This document shows, piece by piece, positions 14,375-21,174 of a stretch of 22,391 nt of DNA. Positions within the stretch are counted from its first letter, which is position 1. Each line of letters opens with the position of its first letter. The notes under the pieces were generated by a model. That model was not told the DNA's origin. It ran no database searches and worked only from the letters and a program-made list of their open reading frames with translations. The DNA comes from a virus: positions 1-22,391 of the IMG/VR virus record IMGVR_UViG_3300033144_007636; one strand, given 5' to 3'. Position numbers and translations under genes: made by a program.

Positions 14375-15884
14375 CGTTGTCTTCCTGACTGAATAAACCG
14401 TTCATTTCTTCAAGGTCTTTTTTACGAGCTTCAATGATTTCTTTGTGTCTCTTCTGAGCTTGCTTGTCAGTCAAGTTGGGATCCATGATTTGATGACGTT
14501 GCCACGGAAAGTCAATGAATAGTCTTTGACGTTTCTCTATGTTGTCCAGTGTTTCAGAATCTGAGATCATGACTGTTGGCTTCGGATAAACTATAGAGAG
14601 AACAGACTCTTCTCTGAAAACTCTATTTTCTTTTGCATCTTCATGCGCTCTGATAACTGAGAACTGTTCTTGCTCTGCTTTCATGTAGCAAGTTTGATGA
14701 TCAACAACAATCTCTTCAACGTCAGCATTTGAGACAATTCTATCAAGAGCCGAAGTGAATTCAGCTGAAGTTGATTTGTTTAGAGCTTCCCCTCCTTTGA
14801 TTCCATGATCATCTAAAATGTTAACGGCTTCAAATTTAAGACCGTCAAGTTGATCAGAAAGATTCGGGTTTGCATTTATATATTTTGCATCCGTGCCAGG
14901 ATCTTCTTTCTTCTTTCCTTGTGGACAATCAATAGCGGTATGCATCCCAGTGTGAATGATTTTCTTTTTGTCTTTCATTCCGTCAGGGTAGTAATAGAGA
15001 AGAACTCCATGTCCCTGAGCTGCCGAAGCGGTCTTGTAGTCAGAGAAAGCCACGTTCCAATTGATAGTTTGATCCGCAAGATTTGAAGGAAGTGGATAGT
15101 CAACAGAAGAACTCTTTTGAACATAAACAATCGGGAGTCTTCCTATTTCATTTTCATTTTCTTTGTTCTCAGGATCAACAATGATTTCAACTTTGACTTC
15201 GGCTGAACTGTCACCTTGACTGATAACTGTTCTCCTGACCTTCACAAAGTTTTCTTTGCTCCAAATAGAATAGTGAATCACTTCGGCTGAAGTGTCAGCT
15301 TGTGACTCTGAAGTGACTTCTTCAATCCCATCTGAGAACCTTGTCCCGTTTGTCGTTTCACGTCCAGGATAAGAAAGAATGAAAATCAGTGGCTCTCCTG
15401 TCACTTCATCTCTAACAAGATCAAACTCAAAAGGAGAGAGCGCTTGAAAGTGATATTTCCCGTCTTCACCTTCTTCTTCAGGATTGATATGCTTCGTCCA
15501 AATGCATCCGTATTTATGAAGCTGAACAATTCTGTCCAGTTCCTTCATTGTTTCATTGAAGTTTGATTCATCATATATTCTTTCTAATTCTTTATTCTCT
15601 TTTGAATTTCCAGTGTCACGCTTCGGATCTTTCCTGTAGGCTTTTGCCTTCTTCATGACAACTTTCTTTGTGAGAAGAATGTCAGCAATTCTAAATTTTG
15701 AATATGTTGAAGGATAGATCTTTTGAACTTCTTTCTTCACATATGCTTTCTGATTTTCATAGAGGCAGTTGTGAGCAATCCAAGCATGACGCTTTCTTGC
15801 TTTGTTGTCAGTTGACTCAACTCCCTTTAGGATCTTTGTCAGGTCTTTCACATCCGTGATGTCTAATGATTTGTTTTTTGGCAT
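14343..15884 (-). CDS. Portal protein (513 aa)
   Basis: It follows the large terminase with an 11-base gap and is about the right size for an SPP1/HK97-like portal. Residues 1-110 contain the wing and clip-like start (YENQKAYVKKEVQKIYPS), residues 115-215 carry the conserved FDLVRDEVTGEPLIFILSYP type strands, and residues about 330-440 contain the long stem helices (LDRIVSNADVEEIVVDHQ and the EQEQFSVIRAHEDAKE region). The C-terminus is very acidic (EEEETEE). Dodecamers would form the DNA channel at one capsid vertex and bind TerL and the neck proteins. The ATG has AAGGAAATCCA upstream. Confidence 0.85.
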   Translation of the reverse strand: MPKNKSLDITDVKDLTKILKGVESTDNKARKRHAWIAHNCLYENQKAYVKKEVQKIYPSTYSKFRIADILLTKKVVMKKAKAYRKDPKRDTGNSKENKELERIYDESNFNETMKELDRIVQLHKYGCIWTKHINPEEEGEDGKYHFQALSPFEFDLVRDEVTGEPLIFILSYPGRETTNGTRFSDGIEEVTSESQADTSAEVIHYSIWSKENFVKVRRTVISQGDSSAEVKVEIIVDPENKENENEIGRLPIVYVQKSSSVDYPLPSNLADQTINWNVAFSDYKTASAAQGHGVLLYYYPDGMKDKKKIIHTGMHTAIDCPQGKKKEDPGTDAKYINANPNLSDQLDGLKFEAVNILDDHGIKGGEALNKSTSAEFTSALDRIVSNADVEEIVVDHQTCYMKAEQEQFSVIRAHEDAKENRVFREESVLSIVYPKPTVMISDSETLDNIEKRQRLFIDFPWQRHQIMDPNLTDKQAQKRHKEIIEARKKDLEEMNGLFSQEDNDENEEEETEE

Positions 15885-15894
15885 TTGGATTTCC

Positions 15895-17337
15895 TTATCT
15901 CATAGTGATTGAATCTTGATATTCATATTCGCCTTCTTCAACAGCATAAACTCCGTAACCGAAAGCAACTGACATATCTTGTCCGTCCGTTGTCTGATCT
16001 TCCGTGTAGGAACTACCCTTTCCCGTTGATTTGTTTTCTTTCAGTTGAGCCTTTGACAGTCCATCATCAAGATTTTTGCAACGCTTGTCTATTTCAATCT
16101 TAATGTCTCCGAAAGAATTTTTCAATCTTCCGTTCAAGGTGTTGTGTCTATTTCTTATTGAAGGATTGATTGTAGGAACTTGAATCTCATATTCTAAATT
16201 ATAGCCGTCATTCCTTGTCAGGTTTGCAAGATATTTTTCAATGATGTCATAGTCATTGTCTTCAGATGTTGAGTCTCCGGCATAGCCCGTTGCATCTCCA
16301 TGAATGATGATCATGGGATTTCCTTTGATGTCAAAATATCCTTTGTCATTCCAGTTCTCAACAGCCTTTTGAGTTCTTGCTCCTTCAATTGCAACTTCAT
16401 CAATGACAGTGATCATTCCTGTTCTTGTATTTTTTTGGAACAAGATAGATGACATCGGCTTCCCTTTTGAGATGTTGAAGTCAAAAGAAATTCTGATAGG
16501 GAAGTTAGGATCAACAACAGTGTCTTCAAGAATGAAGTGTTTCTCTGTCTCATAGGAGTAGTAGATCCTATCTGACATGATATAAACCCACTTCCCTTCG
16601 AGAAGTCTCTCACACATCTTTGCATCATATTTTTCTCTGAGGCTGTGAATGTACCATGAAGGAAGAAAAGGATTTTGTTCTGTTAGTGAGTAGACAACGT
16701 GCCTTCTTGGATTGTCTCTTGAGCCTTTGATGAAGTAGTCATAACAGAAATGGCCAGGGCTATCAGGGTTTGAAGCTATGATAGACAAACATTCCTTTTC
16801 AGCAATGTGAGGAATCCTTCCAAGTCTACCAATAGCTTCGGTATAAAACCCCTTGCATTCATTGTTGTCATTCTCAGTCATTTCTTCAATAGCAAGTAAG
16901 GAAATGTTAACGGATCTAAATTTCTTATATTTCTTATCGTGCCATGATCTTGAAATGATTTCAGATCCGTTTCTGAATTTGATTGTTGTTGTCGTGTGAT
17001 TGATAACATAGTCACGCCCTTCAACAAACTCAGGATTTCCTTCTTCATCATATCCTTGAAGCATCTCAATGATAGTCTGAAAGAGAGTCTCCTTCAGGTC
17101 CGGCATTGCTCTACGTCCTATCAGCGCTCTTGCTCCATTGAATGAAGTGACATGAGAAATGATGATCCAAGAAAGGAGGCATGACTTTGCTGATCCGATT
17201 GAGCCGGAGAGAAAAACTTCATGCGGTCCTTCCTTGTAGCTGAAGCGCTTCTTGATGTTATAGATGACTTGATACTGATAGGGAATCAGCTTCGGATTGA
17301 ATTCCAAGAATGAAGGAGTTCCTCTATCAGATTGCAT
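15895..17337 (-). CDS. terL: Terminase large subunit (480 aa)
   Basis: This is the packaging ATPase and nuclease. The ATPase part (residues 1-260) has a Walker A GSIGSAKS at 45-52, with Ala in place of the Gly before Lys. Walker B is LLAIEE at 147-152, and a coupling motif ASNP lies at 188-191. The RNase H-like nuclease part (275-480) shows the expected acids in SFDFN (Asp286), HGDATG (Asp348) and DGQDMS (Asp454). It lies between the small terminase block and the portal. The ATG has no strong ribosome-binding site (GTGAAATAGAA only), so it may depend on translation of the 93-codon gene that ends three bases upstream. The packaging type (cos or pac) cannot be decided here. Confidence 0.93.
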   Translation of the reverse strand: MQSDRGTPSFLEFNPKLIPYQYQVIYNIKKRFSYKEGPHEVFLSGSIGSAKSCLLSWIIISHVTSFNGARALIGRRAMPDLKETLFQTIIEMLQGYDEEGNPEFVEGRDYVINHTTTTIKFRNGSEIISRSWHDKKYKKFRSVNISLLAIEEMTENDNNECKGFYTEAIGRLGRIPHIAEKECLSIIASNPDSPGHFCYDYFIKGSRDNPRRHVVYSLTEQNPFLPSWYIHSLREKYDAKMCERLLEGKWVYIMSDRIYYSYETEKHFILEDTVVDPNFPIRISFDFNISKGKPMSSILFQKNTRTGMITVIDEVAIEGARTQKAVENWNDKGYFDIKGNPMIIIHGDATGYAGDSTSEDNDYDIIEKYLANLTRNDGYNLEYEIQVPTINPSIRNRHNTLNGRLKNSFGDIKIEIDKRCKNLDDGLSKAQLKENKSTGKGSSYTEDQTTDGQDMSVAFGYGVYAVEEGEYEYQDSITMR

Positions 17338-17339
17338 TT

Positions 17340-17621
17340 CTATTTCACATCAATCTTGATTGCGTCTTCTTTCTTCTTTTGTTCTTTCATATCAGAGTCC
17401 ACCTTGTCGATTGCTGCGTCCATAGGCTTCTTCTTTGTAGGTTCTGTCACTTCCCACATATCAGGATGACACTTTCCTTCTTGAACAAGTTTGTCCAGGA
17501 TCTTCTTCCCTTCTGATTTGCTCTTCATCTCCATTGCTTCGGATAGGGAGTTTGTTCTCATTCCATTGAGATCCTTCATGTAGACTTGACCTTTTGCATT
17601 TTTCATTTTGATAACTGTCAT
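17340..17621 (-). CDS. Unrecognised Lys-rich small protein before TerL (93 aa)
   Basis: The gene starts four bases inside the previous stop (ATGA overlap) with AAGGAAAAATCAAA upstream, and ends three bases before TerL. The sequence is hydrophilic: a short strand at the start (TVIKMKN), then a helix-rich region with SLSEAMEMKSKSEGKKILDKL, and a Lys/Asp/Glu-rich tail. Residues 38-65 (EGKKILDKLVQEGKCHPDMWEV) might form a small folded unit. Its place between the terminase genes suggests a packaging accessory, which is only positional evidence. Confidence 0.55.
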   Translation of the reverse strand: MTVIKMKNAKGQVYMKDLNGMRTNSLSEAMEMKSKSEGKKILDKLVQEGKCHPDMWEVTEPTKKKPMDAAIDKVDSDMKEQKKKEDAIKIDVK

Positions 17622-17833
17622 TTTGATTTTTCCTTTTTTGCATATTGATCATCAAACATGACATCAATGATGTCTTGAATTGATGTGGGTGAATTGATGA
17701 ATCCGGAGTCATATCCGAAGACTATTGTGTTGCCGTTCTTTCCCTTCATCATGAAGCCGAATTCTCTGAAGTTAGTATGACAAGAAACATTGTTCATGTT
17801 GGGAATGTATAGATGAAGGTCATGATAGTTCAT
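17618..17833 (-). CDS. Unrecognised small protein between TerS and TerL (71 aa)
   Basis: The ATG overlaps the TerS stop (ATGA) and its own stop overlaps the next start, so the three genes are translationally coupled. The sequence is mixed alpha/beta with HLYIPNMNN, FGFMMKGKNGNTIVFGYDSG and a helix SIQDIIDVMFDD. It has one Cys and no membrane segment. I do not recognise a family. The tight position between small and large terminase suggests a role in packaging or in timing of it. Confidence 0.55.
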   Translation of the reverse strand: MNYHDLHLYIPNMNNVSCHTNFREFGFMMKGKNGNTIVFGYDSGFINSPTSIQDIIDVMFDDQYAKKEKSK

Positions 17834-18399
17834 ATTGGATCAGCCTCTTCAGTGAAATTGAATCCTATAGTTTTCTTTCCGTTGCCGTTTCCTTCTTCAG
17901 GCTCCGGCTTGTCACTCCACTTGTCACGCTGGCGATTGTTGAGCCAGTATTGTTGCGCTCTAACATCTCCCTTGATTTCAACAACTGTGATCTCAGTCCC
18001 GATGACGTTTCCATCATCATCAAGAATGTCTTTTGAGACTGACTCTGTTCTTCCCACGGCATTCCTAAAAAGAGCTGAAGTGACTCTTGAATCAGCCTCT
18101 TTTTTCCAGTCCTTCATGGAGTCTATAACTTCTTCAGTGAAGAACTCTTTTTTCCAGTTGTAGAAAGTTTGTTTTGATATGTTGAAGGCAAGACAAACTT
18201 CTTTGATTGTCCTTCCTCCACGGAATAGATTCTCTATAACTTGAAGATAAGAATCATTCCATTTCGTATGACGTTGAGGCTCCTTCTTTAAAGGAGACTT
18301 GTTGACCTTTTTTTTGACAGCTTTTTTCTTAGTTGCTTTCTTTTTTGCAACTTTCTTTTTTGCCTTCTTCTTCGATGTGGTTTTCTTTTTTACTGCCAT
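17830..18399 (-). CDS. terS: Terminase small subunit with Lys-rich N-terminal tail (189 aa)
   Basis: The small terminase recognises phage DNA for packaging. A helix-turn-helix lies at residues 64-83 (TIKEVCLAFNISKQTFYNWK), followed by a helical region and a strand pair with DDDGNVIGTEITVVEIKGD and AQQYWLNNRQRDKWS, a C-terminal pattern common in TerS proteins. The unusual part is residues 4-34, with 19 Lys in a KKKA/KKKV-like repeat, similar in style to histone H1 tails. I start at the ATG of MAVKKK. The longer frame from a TTG 17 codons upstream would run through a -10 box and has no ribosome-binding site. The chosen ATG also lacks one and lies six bases after TATTAT, so the mRNA may be leaderless. 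The gene opens the late operon. Confidence 0.78.
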   Translation of the reverse strand: MAVKKKTTSKKKAKKKVAKKKATKKKAVKKKVNKSPLKKEPQRHTKWNDSYLQVIENLFRGGRTIKEVCLAFNISKQTFYNWKKEFFTEEVIDSMKDWKKEADSRVTSALFRNAVGRTESVSKDILDDDGNVIGTEITVVEIKGDVRAQQYWLNNRQRDKWSDKPEPEEGNGNGKKTIGFNFTEEADPI

Positions 18400-18434
18400 A
18401 TATTTATAATAGGCACGGATTTTTGTTTCAGCAA
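18397..18434 (-). promoter_or_regulatory. Candidate leaderless-type promoter of TerS operon
   Basis: TATTAT (18406-18411) lies exactly six bases before the TerS ATG, which would place the transcript start on the A of the ATG. A weak TTGCTG (18429-18434) sits 17 bases upstream as -35. No Shine-Dalgarno sequence is present. Confidence 0.5.
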
Positions 18435-18462
18435 ACGAATTTCTTGTCAACGGAGCTTTTTA

Positions 18463-18499
18463 GTTGGTGAAATGATGCAAAGCTTTTGAAATCACCAAC
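18463..18499. promoter_or_regulatory. Inverted repeat between divergent TerS and plus-strand gene
   Basis: GTTGGTGA (18463-18470) and TCACCAAC (18492-18499) are perfect inverted arms 21 bases apart, extendable to 11 bases with one mismatch. The right arm covers the -35 region of the plus-strand gene. No T-run follows on either strand, so it is more like an operator than a terminator. Confidence 0.45.
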
Positions 18500-18514
18500 A
18501 AAATAAAAAGATGA

Positions 18515-18529
18515 TATGATGACAGTATG
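18515..18529 (+). promoter_or_regulatory. Candidate extended -10 six bases before ATG (plus-strand gene)
   Basis: TGATATGAT gives a TGn-extended -10 (TATGAT at 18515-18520). The ATG begins six bases later and no Shine-Dalgarno sequence precedes it, so a leaderless transcript is likely. No good -35 is seen, as is usual for extended -10 promoters. Confidence 0.5.
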
Positions 18530-18763
18530 AGAAGGCTGGCCGTTGTTCTATTCGTTTTGACCGTTGTTATCTATTCAGAAAATGAAAAAACCAGGATGAT
18601 CAAAGTCTATGACTATAATGATGAATCAATCGAACATCATTGTGCTGAAGGCGTTTCAAGATCTGAATGCATGAATCCGAAGCCGAAAGAAGAAAAGAAA
18701 GTTGATTCTATTTCCTACGAAGATATTCAAAACTTTGTGATTCATGGTCCCTATTTGTTCTAG
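18527..18763 (+). CDS. Small exported protein, the only plus-strand gene (78 aa)
   Basis: The product begins MRRLAVVLFVLTVVIYS, a typical signal peptide or membrane anchor with two Arg and a hydrophobic core. It is followed by an acidic/polar part with CAEGVSRSEC (Cys pair about residues 39 and 48), a Lys/Glu stretch and a C-terminal SYEDIQNFVIHGPY. If exported, the two Cys could form a disulfide. It stands alone, divergent from TerS and convergent with a 46-codon gene, sharing the CTAG stop palindrome. Such isolated exported genes in phages are often morons (superinfection exclusion, envelope change) or lysis accessories; neither is proven here. No ribosome-binding site is present. The start is supported by the -10 box and by the signal peptide starting at its ATG. 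Confidence 0.65.
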   Translation: MRRLAVVLFVLTVVIYSENEKTRMIKVYDYNDESIEHHCAEGVSRSECMNPKPKEEKKVDSISYEDIQNFVIHGPYLF

Positions 18764-18900
18764 TCATCTTCATAAACATATTCAACTTCTTCAAGAGGCT
18801 CTTCATATTCTCCATCTTGGAATTCTCCATCCGCTTCAGATCTCTCTCTGAGTTTCCTTTTTAATTTCTTCCATGAAGGAGGCTTTTTAGTCGTGGTCAT
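18760..18900 (-). CDS. Small charged protein after the phosphoesterase (46 aa)
   Basis: The ATG lies 14 bases inside the 3' end of the phosphoesterase gene, after an AGAGAAAGAGAAG purine tract. The first 20 residues are basic (KKPPSWKKLKRKLRERS) and the last 25 acidic (YEEPLEEVEYVYEDD), so the protein is bipolar and probably disordered or a partner-binding peptide. Its stop shares the CTAG palindrome with the plus-strand gene. It is the last minus-strand gene of its unit. No family is recognised. Confidence 0.5.
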   Translation of the reverse strand: MTTTKKPPSWKKLKRKLRERSEADGEFQDGEYEEPLEEVEYVYEDD

Positions 18901-20224
18901 CTTCTCTTTCTCTTGAGTAGGTTCTTCCATCAATCACGGTCCAGTTCTCATTTGTGAAATGAATTTTCTGAATGCATTCTTTTGTTCTTGTGTTGATGAC
19001 TACTTCGAGAAAGCCGGTGTTCCATCCGTTGAGATTGTCGATATAGGTGGCATCTTTGACGTGCATTCCTGGCGTTTGAGTCCATGAGTGAGACTTTGCA
19101 AGTCCAGTGAACTCATCAAGAATAGCGTATGATTCAAGAAGTCCTAAATGATGATGTCCGTTTGATCCTGACATTTTCTTCAGTCTCTTATCGGGAATGT
19201 GAGCAAAGACAAATGAGTCAAAATAGATTTGAAAGTTCTTCTTTGCATCATCTTTGATTTCTTTTTTTGAATAGACTCCTAGATCTAGTTTTGAAGTCCA
19301 GTTGATTTGAAATTCATCTAGTCCAAAAATATCTTTGAAGGAGAGTCCCATGACATCGGAGAGAAGGATCTTCACATTCGGAGTTGCATCCGCAAGAAGT
19401 TTCAAGAGTCTCATCTCATGATTTCCACAAATCAAATCAATCTGAGAGTCAGGACAAACTTCTCTCAGTGGAGCAAAGACTCTTTCTCTAACAAAATCAA
19501 AGCGGCTCTTGATGTCATAGCGCCTAGGGTCTACAACATATCTTCCGAATTCAAGAAGATCATAAATGTCTCCATTGAGAACAATAACATCCGGTTGTTT
19601 GATTCTGCATTCCTCTATAAAGACGGAGAGTGAAAACTCGCAACATTCCTTGTCGTGAAGATCACTCATTGCAAGAATTGTTTTGATGTGAAAAGGTCTT
19701 TCCGGTTTTTCATATTTCTTATAATAAGGAAGAACTTCTCTTGAAAAGAAATCTCTATAGTGCTGAACTGAAACGGCTCTTGCTTGTTGAATTTCAATTC
19801 GGTGTTGATGTCTTGAGAGTTCAAGATCAGCCTGTCTTTTGAACTCTTGAAAAGATCCGAAGTGAACACTCCAAGTAGAATCTGAAAAGCTCCCATGTTC
19901 TCTATAAAACATTCGGGTGATTGTTTTTCCCCAGTGTTCTTTTTGAAGAGATCTAAGATCTTCAATGAGATCTTCTTTCTTTGCTTCAGGATCATATTTC
20001 TTTTCATTCTCTGATAGCAATGATCTTTGAGATTGAGAAAGAGACTTCACCCAGGATTGCTCTCCCTGTCTTTGAAATTCTTTCCATGATCCGAAGTGTT
20101 TATAAATTTGAGAGAGTTTGATTTCGGTGACAGCAACAAAAGGTCTTCTTGAGAGAGCTTTTGACTTGTCATCTTTCCCTGATTTTAGATCAACATACTG
20201 TTGAAGAAGTTCCTTTTCTGTCAT
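18887..20224 (-). CDS. Calcineurin-like metallophosphoesterase with two homing-endonuclease-type repeats (445 aa)
   Basis: Residues 180-420 hold the metal-binding motifs of the superfamily in order: SDLH (Asp188, His190), GDIYD (Asp219, Asp222), GNHE (Asn268, His269), AH (342) and GHHH (357-359). Members cleave phosphate mono- or diesters, including DNA ends. The N-terminal part has two related units, about 1-55 (ending HFGSWKEFQRQGE) and 84-133 (EDLIEDLRSLQKEHWGK, ending HFGSFQEFKRQAD). They fit the helical 'homing endonuclease associated repeat' found beside HNH domains and thought to bind DNA. No HNH motif is present. This suggests a DNA-directed phosphoesterase or nuclease. The gene is unlinked to capsid genes but next to the packaging block. 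It has no ribosome-binding site; an extended -10 lies six bases before the ATG. Confidence 0.8.
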   Translation of the reverse strand: MTEKELLQQYVDLKSGKDDKSKALSRRPFVAVTEIKLSQIYKHFGSWKEFQRQGEQSWVKSLSQSQRSLLSENEKKYDPEAKKEDLIEDLRSLQKEHWGKTITRMFYREHGSFSDSTWSVHFGSFQEFKRQADLELSRHQHRIEIQQARAVSVQHYRDFFSREVLPYYKKYEKPERPFHIKTILAMSDLHDKECCEFSLSVFIEECRIKQPDVIVLNGDIYDLLEFGRYVVDPRRYDIKSRFDFVRERVFAPLREVCPDSQIDLICGNHEMRLLKLLADATPNVKILLSDVMGLSFKDIFGLDEFQINWTSKLDLGVYSKKEIKDDAKKNFQIYFDSFVFAHIPDKRLKKMSGSNGHHHLGLLESYAILDEFTGLAKSHSWTQTPGMHVKDATYIDNLNGWNTGFLEVVINTRTKECIQKIHFTNENWTVIDGRTYSREREDDHD

Positions 20225-20236
20225 GTAGAAATGATA
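20222..20236 (-). promoter_or_regulatory. Candidate extended -10 six bases before phosphoesterase ATG
   Basis: TGCTATCAT gives a TGn-extended -10 (TATCAT at 20231-20236) followed by six bases and the ATG. No Shine-Dalgarno sequence and no convincing -35 are present, so a leaderless transcript is predicted. Confidence 0.5.
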
Positions 20237-20278
20237 GCATAGAAATCAAGAGAGAAAAGTTTGCCTGATTTCTATGCT
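20236..20278. promoter_or_regulatory. Perfect 13-bp inverted repeat upstream of phosphoesterase
   Basis: AGCATAGAAATCA (20236-20248) and TGATTTCTATGCT (20266-20278) are perfect inverted arms separated by 17 bases. The dyad abuts the -10 box and spans the -35 region. As RNA it would form a strong hairpin, but no T-run follows on either strand. Operator is my first guess, with factor-dependent termination or mRNA end protection as alternatives. Confidence 0.6.
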
Positions 20279-20284
20279 CGGTCT

Positions 20285-20641
20285 TTATGCTTCTTCAGCT
20301 CTAAGAAGGTGAAGGATTCCATCTTCATCTTCTCCATATATAAGATTGACGTGCTGAAGTTCTAACTGTTGAAGATTTTCTTCATCATATGTTCCATGCA
20401 TGATTTGAACTTTGACTTCCTTGAGTTCAGGATTTACAAACTCGAAGTCAAAGGCAACAACGAGTCTTCCTATCTCTTCATCGGAAAGATTCCAGTAGTC
20501 AACTCCATCATGATCAGAGTTTCCACGCATATCAAAATCGGTCACGGTGTTCTTGCTTTGATAGCATTCTTCTTTCCTGTTGTAGAGTGTAGCAAAGCCT
20601 TCATGATTGATTTGCAAAATTGTTTTCTTTGTTATGTTCAT
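20285..20641 (-). CDS. Unrecognised acidic small protein (118 aa)
   Basis: The ribosome-binding site GGGAGG is followed by two successive ATG codons. I choose the second because its spacing is five bases, while the first (20642-20644) is only two bases away. The protein is acidic, with a beta-rich start (TILQINHEGFATLYN), a DFDMRGNSDHDGVDYWNLSDEEIGRLVVAF centre and a strand-rich end (KVQIMHGTYDE, then VNLIYGEDEDG). Asp/His-rich residues at 36-48 could bind a metal. It is coupled to the ribbon-helix-helix-like gene upstream by overlapping stop and start. I do not recognise a family. Confidence 0.6.
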   Translation of the reverse strand: MNITKKTILQINHEGFATLYNRKEECYQSKNTVTDFDMRGNSDHDGVDYWNLSDEEIGRLVVAFDFEFVNPELKEVKVQIMHGTYDEENLQQLELQHVNLIYGEDEDGILHLLRAEEA

Positions 20642-20841
20642 CATAGCCTCCCTTTCTTTTTAGTTATCTTCTTGAGGTTTGCTTTCTTCTTCTTGTCTCT
20701 TGCTTCTGTCTCACTGCCTTTGTAGTTCTCAAGATAGAAGTCAGCCAGCGTTTCAAATCCTTTTGTGTGACCTCCTAAACTTCTTAGAAGGTCATCTCTT
20801 TCTTCATCTATTCTGATATTCAGTTTCAAATCTTTTGGCAT
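20641..20841 (-). CDS. Ribbon-helix-helix-like small protein (66 aa)
   Basis: The N-terminal order of a strand (LKLNIRIDE), a helix (ERDDLLRSLGG) and a second helix (GFETLADFYLENY) fits Arc/MetJ-type DNA-binding proteins, which act as dimers on operators. The C-terminal 22 residues are mostly Lys and could add nonspecific DNA contact. The start has AAGGAGAAAG upstream. It lies in the operon read from the promoter at 21146-21174, so it is a candidate autoregulator of the dyad there. The fold call is by eye and could be wrong, since many small helical proteins look similar. Confidence 0.5.
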   Translation of the reverse strand: MPKDLKLNIRIDEERDDLLRSLGGHTKGFETLADFYLENYKGSETEARDKKKKANLKKITKKKGRL

Positions 20842-20851
20842 TTCTTTCTCC

Positions 20852-21115
20852 TTATTGATTGTTTAGGAATCCTAAAACTGTCTTGAATTTACTCTTCTCA
20901 ATTTTCAGATCACACTCCTGACAGATTGCAACGCTGTTTCCTCTTGTCCAATTTCTCCACACTTGATTTTCAGGAGTCTCTTTCATTAGATCACAACAAG
21001 AACATCTATAAAGTCTTCCCTCTTCAAGGTCTTTTGCTTCCTTCAGTTTCCTTTTCATTTCTTTGATAACTTCTTCGGCAACTTCTAAGATTTCAAATGC
21101 GTCTATTTTTTTCAT
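20852..21115 (-). CDS. Zinc-ribbon protein with N-terminal helix (87 aa)
   Basis: I start at the ATG of MKKIDAFEIL because the longer frame (25 more codons) would run through a strong promoter and its transcript start. AGGGAAACGGAC precedes the chosen ATG. Residues 8-32 form a charged helix. Cys38 and Cys41 with Cys65 and Cys68 make two C-x2-C knuckles, the layout of a zinc ribbon, plus an extra Cys40. This resembles small DksA/TraR-like or other phage zinc-finger proteins that touch RNA polymerase or nucleic acid, though the DksA signature is not evident. It is the first gene after the promoter, suggesting early or regulatory expression. Confidence 0.62.
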   Translation of the reverse strand: MKKIDAFEILEVAEEVIKEMKRKLKEAKDLEEGRLYRCSCCDLMKETPENQVWRNWTRGNSVAICQECDLKIEKSKFKTVLGFLNNQ

Positions 21116-21145
21116 GTCCGTTTCCCTGTTAAAGTTTCTAGGTCT

Positions 21146-21174
21146 ATAATAGCGCATTGTCCCATAAATGTCAA
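21146..21174 (-). promoter_or_regulatory. Strong sigma-70 promoter TTGACA-17-TATTAT
   Basis: TTGACA (21169-21174) is a perfect -35 and TATTAT (21146-21151) a near-perfect -10, 17 bases apart, on the minus strand. The predicted start near 21139 leaves a leader of about 25 bases before the zinc-ribbon ATG. Confidence 0.85.

Noticed and set aside
18400-18450. Longer TerS form from a TTG at 18450
   Set aside because: No ribosome-binding site, and the added 17 codons run through the TATTAT box.
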